From contig NZ_JAAVIY010000001.1 of the NCBI RefSeq assembly GCF_014748335.1, positions 124,001 through 188,000 of the forward strand: a stretch of DNA of 64,000 nt. The letters are read 5' to 3'. This stretch comes from Flavobacterium selenitireducens. GTDB taxonomy: Bacteria > Bacteroidota > Bacteroidia > Flavobacteriales > Flavobacteriaceae. Below the pieces are notes generated by a model. That model saw nothing but the letters and a program-made list of their open reading frames with translations, did no database searches and was not told the origin of the DNA. Below are positions 35,340 to 43,078 of the stretch, piece after piece. Position 1 is the first letter of the stretch, and each line of letters starts with the position of its first letter. The position numbers were made by a program, and so were the translations under genes.

Positions 35340-36610
35340 AAAAAAGAGTCGTGATTACCGGAATGGGTGTTTGTGCGCCGAATGGAATCGGCCTGACGGA
35401 ATTCCTCGAGGCTATCCGCTCAGGCAAATCAGGTATCGCATTCGATACGGAGCTCGCCGATCTTGTCTTCTCTTGCCAGATTTCGGCAAAACCTCAAGTA
35501 TCCGACGAGACAAAACGCGAATACTTTACCGAACTTGAGCTTCGCAATTTCGATGCGGACGGAATCCTTTACGGTGTCATTGCCGGCATGCAAGCCTGGA
35601 AAGACGCCGGATTGCCATTTAATTCCGAGCAGGCGGACTTTGGCAGCGGGACGATTTTCGGGAGCGGGACGTCGGGAATCGGAAAATTTCGCGAAAGCAT
35701 CTACAAAATCGACGATAAAAACGTGAGGCGCCTTGGCAGCACTGCTGTTGTGCAAACGATGGCAAGCGGTGTAACGGCCTATTTGGGCGGCAAACTCGGA
35801 TTAGGGAACCTGGTGACGACCAATTCGTCGGCTTGCACCACGGGAACCGAAGCCATTCTATTGTCGTATGACAGAATCGTTTCCGGACAGGCCAAACGCA
35901 TGCTCGCCGGTTCAACAAGTGACTCCGGGCCTTACATTTGGGGCGGTTTTGACGCCATGCGCGTGTGTACTTTCAAACACAACGGCGATCCCGAACAAGG
36001 TTCACGACCGATGAGCCAAACCGCTTCGGGCTTCGTTCCCGGTGCGGGAGCGGGCGCGCTGTTGCTCGAAGATCTCGAATCTGCGTTAGCGAGAGGCGCC
36101 ACCATTTATGCCGAAGTGCTCGGCGGAAACCTGAATTCCGGCGGACAAAAGGGCGAAGGTTCGATGACGGCTCCGAATCCCGTGGCTGTACAACGCTGTA
36201 TTTCCGATGCGTTGGCGAATTCGGGAATCGAAGCCAAAGATCTCGATGCGATAAACGGGCACCTCACGGCGACATCAAAAGACAGCCTTGAAATCGAAAA
36301 TTGGACGAAGGCGCTGGGACGAAGCGGCGCGGATTTTCCGTACATAAATTCGCTCAAATCGACCGTTGGACATTGTCTTTCGGGAGCCGGAAGCGTCGAA
36401 AGCGTGGCGGCCGTTCTCCAGGTAAAATACGGATTTGTCTTTCCGAACGCCAACTGCGACGATCTGCATCCCGAGATCGCCGCTATGGTCGCCCGCGAAA
36501 AAATTCCGACCCAACTCGTTGAAACCCAATTGCAGTATGTGGCCAAGGCGAGTTTCGGTTTTGGCGATGTGAACGGATGTGTTATATTTAGTCGATATTT
36601 GACCGAATAA
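35336..36610 (+). CDS. Beta-ketoacyl-ACP synthase, KAS II type
   Basis: A 424-residue thiolase-fold condensing enzyme. The Cys-His-His triad is C167 (SSACTTGTEA), H309 (NGHLTATSKD) and H346 (STVGHCLSGAG), with K341 before the last motif. The segment around H309 (NGHLTAT) differs from the usual AHGTST. It overlaps the dehydratase by 4 bases (ATGA). It is a decarboxylating chain-extension enzyme dedicated to this operon rather than housekeeping FabF, as judged by context. Confidence 0.85.
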   Translation: MKKRVVITGMGVCAPNGIGLTEFLEAIRSGKSGIAFDTELADLVFSCQISAKPQVSDETKREYFTELELRNFDADGILYGVIAGMQAWKDAGLPFNSEQADFGSGTIFGSGTSGIGKFRESIYKIDDKNVRRLGSTAVVQTMASGVTAYLGGKLGLGNLVTTNSSACTTGTEAILLSYDRIVSGQAKRMLAGSTSDSGPYIWGGFDAMRVCTFKHNGDPEQGSRPMSQTASGFVPGAGAGALLLEDLESALARGATIYAEVLGGNLNSGGQKGEGSMTAPNPVAVQRCISDALANSGIEAKDLDAINGHLTATSKDSLEIENWTKALGRSGADFPYINSLKSTVGHCLSGAGSVESVAAVLQVKYGFVFPNANCDDLHPEIAAMVAREKIPTQLVETQLQYVAKASFGFGDVNGCVIFSRYLTE

Positions 36611-36620
36611 ACACCAGAAC

Positions 36621-36875
36621 ATGAACAAAGCCGAAACCATTGAAACGCTGAAAAGCATCGTAAAACCGTATGTCAAGAATGCCGAGGCTTTCGAAAACCT
36701 ATCCGAGGACACCGACTTCTTACGCGATCTCCAGATCAATTCGGCTAACCTCGTCGACGTCGCGCTCGACGTAGAGGAAGCCTTCGACATCACGATCGAC
36801 AACGCCTCGATGGAAAAAATGCTCAACGTCAAGGCGGCGCTCGAAATAATCGCAGCCAAATTGGCCGAAAAATGA
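36621..36875 (+). CDS. Acyl carrier protein
   Basis: An 84-residue four-helix ACP. The phosphopantetheine attachment serine is S41 in DLQINSANLVDV; the usual Asp-Ser-Leu is Asn-Ser-Ala here. The helix II segment VDVALDVEEAFDI is typical. It starts 10 bases after the ketosynthase stop and overlaps the phosphopantetheinyl transferase start by 4 bases, so the carrier and its activating enzyme are co-translated. Confidence 0.85.
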   Translation: MNKAETIETLKSIVKPYVKNAEAFENLSEDTDFLRDLQINSANLVDVALDVEEAFDITIDNASMEKMLNVKAALEIIAAKLAEK

Positions 36876-37417
36876 TCGGCAACGACGTCATCGACCTGAA
36901 ATTGGCTGCGGCCGAAAGCGATTGGCGTCGCAAAGGGTTTCTCGAAAAACTTTTTTCCGGTAAGGAGATCGCCATGATCCTTTCTTCCGCGGCGCCCGAT
37001 GTTTCGGTTTGGAACCTTTGGAGCAGGAAGGAAGCGGCGTATAAAATCTTCAATCGAACAACGGGCATGCGCCTGTTCAATCCGCTATATTTTGAATGTC
37101 GCGATTTGTCGGCAAGCAGTTATGTGTTTTTTGCCGGACAGACCGTTTTTTGCCGAACCGAAATCACACCGGATTTTATCCACACGGTCGCATGCGAAAA
37201 AACCGAATATTTTCAACATCTCCTAACGGTACACCAATCTGAAATCACAAAGATGAACGGCCTTCCATTTTTCGAAAAAGCCGAAAAACCGCATATAGCG
37301 ACGGTAAGCCATCACGGGAATTTTGTGAAATGCGTGTCGTTAGTTGGCAATGGTCTCAATCTCGATCTTGCCGTGCAAGGCCCGGTGGACGGGACATTTC
37401 TCGGCGATCTCAAGTAA
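36872..37417 (+). CDS. 4'-phosphopantetheinyl transferase
   Basis: A 181-residue Sfp/AcpS-superfamily protein, which moves phosphopantetheine from CoA to the ACP serine. It shows the Mg-binding GNDVIDL (3-9) and WSRKEAAYK (50-58), both diagnostic. It would activate the ACP encoded just upstream. Its last 25 residues, after HGNFVKCVSLV, run beyond the usual family end and overlap the convergent OsmC gene by 78 bases, so its natural stop may have been lost. Confidence 0.85.
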   Translation: MIGNDVIDLKLAAAESDWRRKGFLEKLFSGKEIAMILSSAAPDVSVWNLWSRKEAAYKIFNRTTGMRLFNPLYFECRDLSASSYVFFAGQTVFCRTEITPDFIHTVACEKTEYFQHLLTVHQSEITKMNGLPFFEKAEKPHIATVSHHGNFVKCVSLVGNGLNLDLAVQGPVDGTFLGDLK

Positions 37418-37735
37418 ACGGGCACATTGTTCCTGGGTAAGCTCGCCTTTTAGTTCGATGTGTCGGATAAACAACGTCTTATCTGCTTTATCGTCTCGTT
37501 CGACACTTACGCGCGCAATGATTTCGTCGAGTTCCCAACCTTTTCTGTCGGCATACATTCTCAACGTGGCCGAAGTACATGCTCCGAGAGACGAGGCCAG
37601 TAATTCGAAAGGAGAAAACCCGAGATCTTTGCCGCCAAGGTGAGGCGGTTCGTCTGCAATCAGCGTATTTCCTTTCGAGGACGTGATGGTCATTTTGTAT
37701 CGCTCACGTCCGATTCTTGTTGTGGTATCAGCCAT
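37340..37735 (-). CDS. OsmC/Ohr-family protein
   Basis: A 131-residue protein of the OsmC family, thiol-dependent peroxidases that reduce organic hydroperoxides. The N-terminal reactive Cys lies in LASSLGACTSATLRMYA and the second Cys in AEKCPVHRAL, the usual pair. It shares one base with the pirin stop, so it is in an operon with pirin. Its 3' end overlaps the phosphopantetheinyl transferase gene tail to tail. Confidence 0.85.
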   Translation of the reverse strand: MADTTTRIGRERYKMTITSSKGNTLIADEPPHLGGKDLGFSPFELLASSLGACTSATLRMYADRKGWELDEIIARVSVERDDKADKTLFIRHIELKGELTQEQCARLLEIAEKCPVHRALHGKIEIETIAN

Positions 37736-38613
37736 TAAATGCGCGGTTTTGGAAGTGGGACAAACCCGGTTTCACCAGGAACTTTATCGAACGCCTGGTC
37801 GATCCAACGTTGTTTGGCCGCTTCGATGAGCTCCTTTGACGAGGCAACGAAGTTCCAGAAAATATGGCGTTCTTCCTCAAACGGTTCGCCTCCGAAGATG
37901 TAAACCGTAGTATTTTCGCCCATTTCAAATGCGCACAATTGGGCATCTTTGGCGACCAGGAGTTGCTTCGGACCGAAAAGATGACCACCGCTAGAGACGT
38001 TCCCTTCGAGTATGTACATGCCGCTTTCGCCAAAAAGTTGGTTGCCAATGCTGATATTTTGCGCGCGATCGGATTTGATCTCGAGTAAATACAAAGGGCT
38101 GTAAACCGGCACGGGCGATTTTTTTCCGAATGCTTCCCCTGCGATCAGCCGGAATTTTAAGCCTTGTTCTTCCCAATGCGGAATGTCATCGGCCTCGACA
38201 TGGTGGAAGGAAGGCTCGCCCTGTTCGAGGTGTTTGGGGAGCGCCACCCAAATTTGCAATCCGTGGAGGCTTTTCTCGGAATGGCGCAGGTGTTCCGGCG
38301 TGCGTTCCGAATGTACGATACCTTTTCCGGCCGTCATCCAATTGACTTGTCCTGGCGTAATTTCGATTTCCGAACCCAAACTGTCCTTATGCATTAGGGC
38401 GCCTTCGAACAAATAGGTAAGGGTCGAAAGCCCGATGTGCGGATGAGGACCGATATCCAGGTTTTCGTGGTCGCTGAGTTTGGTTGGCCCCATGTGGTCG
38501 ATAAAAGCGAACGGGCCGACCATGCGTTTTTCGCGGAAAGGCAGCAATCGTCCGACAAGGAAATTGCCGATATCTGCCGGGCGCTCCTCTATGATAAGTT
38601 GAATGTTTGACAT
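37735..38613 (-). CDS. Pirin-family bicupin protein
   Basis: A 292-residue pirin: FAFIDHMGPT, DIGPHPHIGLSTLTYLFEGAL (metal-binding His), HRDSxG-like MHKDSLGSE, and MTAGKGIVHSERTPE followed by GLQIWVALP. Pirins bind iron; some have quercetin 2,3-dioxygenase activity and others are redox regulators. It forms an operon with OsmC, a pairing consistent with oxidative stress. A link to the type III PKS product next door is possible but not shown. Confidence 0.88.
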   Translation of the reverse strand: MSNIQLIIEERPADIGNFLVGRLLPFREKRMVGPFAFIDHMGPTKLSDHENLDIGPHPHIGLSTLTYLFEGALMHKDSLGSEIEITPGQVNWMTAGKGIVHSERTPEHLRHSEKSLHGLQIWVALPKHLEQGEPSFHHVEADDIPHWEEQGLKFRLIAGEAFGKKSPVPVYSPLYLLEIKSDRAQNISIGNQLFGESGMYILEGNVSSGGHLFGPKQLLVAKDAQLCAFEMGENTTVYIFGGEPFEEERHIFWNFVASSKELIEAAKQRWIDQAFDKVPGETGFVPLPKPRI

Positions 38614-38619
38614 ATGCGT

Positions 38620-39216
38620 TTAATTTATCCCCAGTCGGGATTTGAGTTTCAGGAACAGCAGCGCCATGATGTAGGCGTCGTCTATGGCCGTCATGCGGTC
38701 AGCCGACGGAATTTTATAAAATTGGGCGAGTTCGTCCAGCGAAAATTGGCGATCGGTGATATCGTTGAGCTTTCGGTGCATGATCTCGATGTCGAGCGCT
38801 TCGTTCTTGAGCCGTCCGCAGCCTAATTTTTCAAGTGCTTCGTTGATCAGGTCGACATCGTGGTGAATGCGGTGGCCCACCAAAACAGCGTTGCCGATGT
38901 AGTTTACGAAAGCTTCTATTGCTTGGTTTTCAGATAGTTTATCCTGTTTCGATTCAATGATGAATTCATTATCGAGGCCGTTGTCGTGCAGGTATTTGTA
39001 TTGAGGGATGATCACCTCGAAACTGTCGCCGACTACGATTGCGTTATTGAAAACACCGATGCCGCCGAACGAAAAAATAACGTCTTTTTGAGGGTCATTC
39101 CCTGATATTTCGAGATTCAGCGTGATAAAGCGCTTCGATCTATGGTCGAATTTGGAAAGGTATTTTTTCCAGAATTCAGGGTATTCTTTGTTGATGTGTT
39201 TGATCCAATCGAACAT
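38620..39216 (-). CDS. DEDD-type 3'-5' exonuclease-like protein with altered active site
   Basis: A 198-residue DnaQ-fold protein. ExoI-like ITLNLEISG (31-39) aligns with the canonical FDLETTG, so the first Asp is N34 while E36 stays. ExoII has D120 (VGHRIHHDVDLIN) and ExoIII has D180 (DDAYIMALLF), but the catalytic His of the DEDDh type is replaced by M175. It may be inactive or bind nucleotides. Its start shares one base with the stop of the DUF294 gene upstream, so the two are coupled. Confidence 0.72.
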   Translation of the reverse strand: MFDWIKHINKEYPEFWKKYLSKFDHRSKRFITLNLEISGNDPQKDVIFSFGGIGVFNNAIVVGDSFEVIIPQYKYLHDNGLDNEFIIESKQDKLSENQAIEAFVNYIGNAVLVGHRIHHDVDLINEALEKLGCGRLKNEALDIEIMHRKLNDITDRQFSLDELAQFYKIPSADRMTAIDDAYIMALLFLKLKSRLGIN

Positions 39217-41129
39217 TATGAAAACTGTGTTAAGCGGAATTTGTCTTTGATTATTTCCTCAAGTTCGCGCATAGGTTCGAGCGCGGCCTTGAGTTTTTCC
39301 TTGTCGATTTTTGAAAGCTCCTCAAGGTTGACGTAACGGCCGTCGCTGTCGTATTTCATCCCTTCGAGCGCGCGGTATTTCGAAAGCGTGAGGAAGGCTT
39401 CGGCACAGCTAAGGTACGTTTCGGAAAATTTAGGCTCGAGCATCGCCAATTGCTTGAAACGCATATAGGTATTGGTGATGCCGCGCAGGTTTTGTCCCAA
39501 TGCAAGCAGTCGCGCGCCGTCTACGAGTGGCATGATGCCTTTTAGCTTGATGTCGAACTTATTGCGGTGTTCACCTTCTTCCTCCACATTGAATTTTTTG
39601 AAAAAACTCAACGGCGGCGGTTTTCGCAAGGCATCGTTCCCGAGGTAGTCGAAAAACGAATTTCGCCTCGCATTGGAATATACGACGTCAAGTAGCGCTT
39701 CCTCCAGCTTCGATTCCCCGAAGGCGAGTTCAAAGTCAAAGAAAACAGGGCTGATCTCGTTCGATTTTTCGCCCGGCGTCGTCATCCAGCTTTGGTATTG
39801 TTTGACCCAGTCCGAAATGGATCTGCACCAGACGATGTTACTTGCGATATGTCCGTTCGGGCAAGGCGGATAGCCAACCTTTTCGAGGACAGCGACCGTG
39901 CGTTTTGCCAGCCTCACGAAATAATCCTTGACTTCTTTGTGTTTTTCGGCCGCCACATCTTCAAACACCAACATGCTGTCCTGATCGGTGAGGAGCAACT
40001 GCTCTTTTCTTCCCTGGCTTCCGATAGCCAACCACGTAAACCGGGCAGGAGGGGAGCCAAGATCGAGAATGGCGATCTCTACCGAACGTTTGATGATGCC
40101 CATATTGATTTCGCTCGCAATATTGGCTACATGCGGCATCGGGATGTTTTTGGAAAGCGAGGAACGTATGAGTTCCGCCATTTTCTCCCTGACGTTCTTG
40201 AGTTCGCGTGGATGTTGGGAGCGCTTGATTTCCTTGATCAAAATCCCCGGATTATTGGCTTGGGCGGCGATCAGGTCGTGTTGGGAAATGACGCCTTTCA
40301 ACGGCGATTTGTCAGATCCGTCGACGGTCACCACCAAATGCGTGACGTTATTCTTTAGCAGCAACAACTGCGCTTCGGCCAACGAGACGTTCTCGGGAAC
40401 GGAAATCACCGGCGCGGCCATGACACGGTCGACGGCGATCGTAACCGGGAAGCGCCCTGTTGCGATTTTAGAGCGCAGATCGGCATCGGTCAGGATTCCC
40501 AGCGGGATTTCGCCTTGGGTTACGATGGCGCAATCGCTGAGATGTTCCGTCATTTTGGATGCGATGTCCTTTACCAAAGTGGCTGTGGAAGCGGTCAGAG
40601 GCGATTTATTATAGCTGAGCGACTGGAAAAACTGCATTTCCGGTTGGGGCTCCGTTGTGATATGCGTATCGGAAATCAGCTTTCCCCGAACTTCTTTATC
40701 GGCCGGATTGCGGCTGTTCGTAGCAAAACTTTCGAGTAGGAAATCGAGAACAGCGGAATTTTGGGCCACGAACGGTCGGAAGGCCGCGATCGGAATTGCG
40801 TAAACGATGCTGTCTTCGCGCGCCTTGGCCGTCATCATATAATTGTTGCGCGCAAAAAACGGCCGCAATCCGAAGATATCGCCCGGCACGCATTTGTTGA
40901 GCAGGTTCTCCTCTGCATCGGCTATGACGGTAAGGTTGACCACGCCAGACCCGACGACATAAAAACTGTCGTGCAGCGTGTCGTTTATCTTGAAAAGTGT
41001 CTGGTTTTTGTCGAGGGTTACAACGCGAATATCGGAAGCGATGCGCAGCAGGTCATCGTAGGACAATTTGTTGAAAGGAGGGAAGTCCTTGAGGAAATCG
41101 GCGATTCGCTCGGCAATGCTGTTTCTCAT
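39216..41129 (-). CDS. cNMP-binding/CBS/DUF294 nucleotidyltransferase-like regulator
   Basis: A 637-residue protein: a cyclic-nucleotide-binding domain (about 10-130), paired CBS domains (about 175-300), a DUF294 nucleotidyltransferase-like domain with GS (370-371) and D382/D384 (TDQDSMLVFE), and a C-terminal helical domain (about 490-630). The GS-x10-D-x-D layout is that of PII-uridylyltransferase-like enzymes. In many bacteria this architecture lies near acetate permease and acs genes with an exonuclease-like partner, suggesting a role in carboxylate metabolism. Here acs is about 8 kb away. Confidence 0.82.
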   Translation of the reverse strand: MRNSIAERIADFLKDFPPFNKLSYDDLLRIASDIRVVTLDKNQTLFKINDTLHDSFYVVGSGVVNLTVIADAEENLLNKCVPGDIFGLRPFFARNNYMMTAKAREDSIVYAIPIAAFRPFVAQNSAVLDFLLESFATNSRNPADKEVRGKLISDTHITTEPQPEMQFFQSLSYNKSPLTASTATLVKDIASKMTEHLSDCAIVTQGEIPLGILTDADLRSKIATGRFPVTIAVDRVMAAPVISVPENVSLAEAQLLLLKNNVTHLVVTVDGSDKSPLKGVISQHDLIAAQANNPGILIKEIKRSQHPRELKNVREKMAELIRSSLSKNIPMPHVANIASEINMGIIKRSVEIAILDLGSPPARFTWLAIGSQGRKEQLLLTDQDSMLVFEDVAAEKHKEVKDYFVRLAKRTVAVLEKVGYPPCPNGHIASNIVWCRSISDWVKQYQSWMTTPGEKSNEISPVFFDFELAFGESKLEEALLDVVYSNARRNSFFDYLGNDALRKPPPLSFFKKFNVEEEGEHRNKFDIKLKGIMPLVDGARLLALGQNLRGITNTYMRFKQLAMLEPKFSETYLSCAEAFLTLSKYRALEGMKYDSDGRYVNLEELSKIDKEKLKAALEPMRELEEIIKDKFRLTQFS

Positions 41130-41285
41130 GATCTGGGTTCAAAAACCTAAAAATACAAATAATTGAGGCGCTGCTAAAAGCCGGGCAGTGTAAAATTTCA
41201 GTTAGTTTTCAACGACGTAAAATCGGATTCAAGCCATTGGTTGCTAGCGAAATATCCGTAAATTTAGCTGTGAAATACTTGAATT

Positions 41286-42182
41286 ATGCCTTTTGTGGAT
41301 TATTACGCGACGCTGGGTTTGGGCAGGAACGCCTCGGCTGATGACATCAAGAAAGCCTATCGGAAACTGGCCAGGAAACACCATCCGGATGTAAATCCCG
41401 GTGACAACCAAGCCAACCTTAAATTCCAGCAGCTCAGCGAAGCTTATGAAGTACTCGGCAATGAGCAAAACCGCCGGAAATACGACACTTACGGCGAAAA
41501 CTGGAAGCAGGCCGAATCTTTCGGGAACGCACGTCAGTCCCGTCAAAGTCAGGGCTCGCAAGAACAGGGTTACACATATAGCGGCGATTTTGGAGGCGAT
41601 GATTTTTCGGATTTTTTCGAGTCTATGTTCGGAGGCGCCAAGGGAAGAGGCGCCAGACAGACATCGTACAAAGGCCAGGATTACGCTTCCGAGCTCCATC
41701 TTGGGCTTCGTGATATTTTGCAGACACACAAACGGACGCTTACTGTCAACTCAAAAACGATAAGGATCACAGTCCCGGCAGGAGTCGCGAACGGCCAGGT
41801 CATCAAACTTACCGGCTATGGAGCTCCCGGCGTGAATGGCGGTCCGGCCGGCGATTTGTTCATCACGTTCGTCATAACACCGGATGCCGAATTCAAGCGA
41901 CTTGGAGACGACCTATATAAAGGTGTCGATATCGATGTGTTTACGGCAATCCTCGGGGGCGATATAACCGTGGAAACGCTATCGGGCAAAGTAAAACTTA
42001 AAATCGTCCCGGGAACCCAGAACGGTGCCAAGGCGAGATTGAAAGGGAAAGGTGTACCGGTATACAAAAATGAGGGACAATTCGGGGACCTTATCATAAC
42101 GTATACCGTGAAAATACCGACCGATTTGAACGAACGACAAAAACTAATATTATCCGATATCGCCAAAAACTGGACACCATGA
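41286..42182 (+). CDS. cbpA: CbpA-type DnaJ co-chaperone
   Basis: A 298-residue J-domain protein. The J domain (about 4-70) has HPD at 33-35; a Gly/Ser/Gln-rich linker (about 75-115) replaces the zinc-finger region, and two DnaJ C-terminal barrels follow (RITVPAGVANGQVIKLTGYG...). The lack of the zinc-binding Cys repeats marks it as CbpA rather than DnaJ. It stimulates DnaK ATPase; CbpA of E. coli also binds DNA. Coupled to cbpM by a 4-base overlap. Confidence 0.9.
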   Translation: MPFVDYYATLGLGRNASADDIKKAYRKLARKHHPDVNPGDNQANLKFQQLSEAYEVLGNEQNRRKYDTYGENWKQAESFGNARQSRQSQGSQEQGYTYSGDFGGDDFSDFFESMFGGAKGRGARQTSYKGQDYASELHLGLRDILQTHKRTLTVNSKTIRITVPAGVANGQVIKLTGYGAPGVNGGPAGDLFITFVITPDAEFKRLGDDLYKGVDIDVFTAILGGDITVETLSGKVKLKIVPGTQNGAKARLKGKGVPVYKNEGQFGDLIITYTVKIPTDLNERQKLILSDIAKNWTP

Positions 42183-42457
42183 TCACAATAGACGAATATT
42201 GCAGGCTTCACAATGCCACGCTTGACTTTATACTGTCGCTTGAGCAAAACGGGTTGATAGTTCTCGAGACCAGGGATTCGCTGCGGTTTATCCCGGAGAA
42301 CAGCCTGTCGGATCTCGAACGCTTCCGAAACTATCATTATGAACTGCACATCAATATAGAAGGAATAGATGTTATAGAAAACCTGTTACAACGACAGCGC
42401 CAACTTCAGCAGCAACTTCGTGACCTGGAAGAAACGCTGAAACTGTACGAGTCATAG
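42179..42457 (+). CDS. cbpM: CbpM-like chaperone modulator
   Basis: A 92-residue protein, ATGA-overlapping with cbpA. The N-terminal part resembles a MerR-type winged helix (IDEYCRLHNATLDFILSLEQNGLI), the C-terminal part is a coiled helix rich in Gln and Leu (LLQRQRQLQQQLRDLEETL). CbpM inhibits the J domain of CbpA in E. coli. Gene order and fold agree with that role. Confidence 0.82.
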   Translation: MITIDEYCRLHNATLDFILSLEQNGLIVLETRDSLRFIPENSLSDLERFRNYHYELHINIEGIDVIENLLQRQRQLQQQLRDLEETLKLYES

Positions 42458-43078
42458 TTAACTGGGGGCAAAAAGCTACATTTTCTATTTTACATAATAT
42501 AAATTATAGTTCAATTATTTGTAAGGAATAGCAGGCCGACAGACAATTGCGTATCGACTACGCAACTGATTGCTTCAATCGTCTGTTTGTAGCGATATAA
42601 CTTCGGAATTCTATCTGGCCGGATGACTCAAACCGTGATTTTGATCCGCGGCTGATTCCAGGATAAAATTTCCAAGCGAAAAATCCGTTAGACAGTCTTA
42701 GAATATTTTTAAATAATCGACGAATTTCATCTTTTTCCGACCAGTAACAAAGTTGACTTTTCCTGCCAAAATTTTTAGTTATGAACAATTCTAATCCAAA
42801 TTGTTAAAAACCTGAATAATACTTTTGTCGGATAAATTCTTACAGTCAAAAATATTTTAGTAGGAAAATACCTCTTTAAAATCATAAATTTTACAGTTTA
42901 TCGGTTAAATTATGTTTTTTAACACTTGTTTCTCTACATTTAAAACGTCGACGAACTAGTTTTGTCGGCGAAATATTGTCTACTGATTTTGACGATATTT
43001 CAATCAAGACGCCCTAAATCGAATTGTATAATAATCCTTGGAAGCAGCGTAGTGTTTCCTAAAATTTGACCTACTATC
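42458..43078. other. 621-base AT-rich intergenic region, no gene seen
   Basis: This stretch is much more AT-rich than its surroundings and I find no credible coding sequence in it; a 76-codon minus-strand frame at 42558-42788 has no protein-like features. It contains two copies of a TTTTGTCGG-nn-AAAT word at 42823-42837 and 42960-42974, each forming a TAnnTTTG box. It is probably the regulatory region of the exported protein gene at 43079. Confidence 0.6.
42801..42964 (+). promoter_or_regulatory. Two candidate promoter boxes, tandem
   Basis: TACTTTTG at 42820-42827 is preceded by TTG at 42801-42803 (spacer 16), close to the flavobacterial consensus. A second box, TAGTTTTG at 42957-42964, lies 137 bases further on, with the same GTCGG downstream. 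The second has only a weak -33 match. Both point toward the gene at 43079. Confidence 0.35.

Noticed and set aside
42558..42788. A 76-codon minus-strand frame in the long AT-rich gap
   Set aside because: No leader, no conserved features, and composition like random AT-rich sequence.
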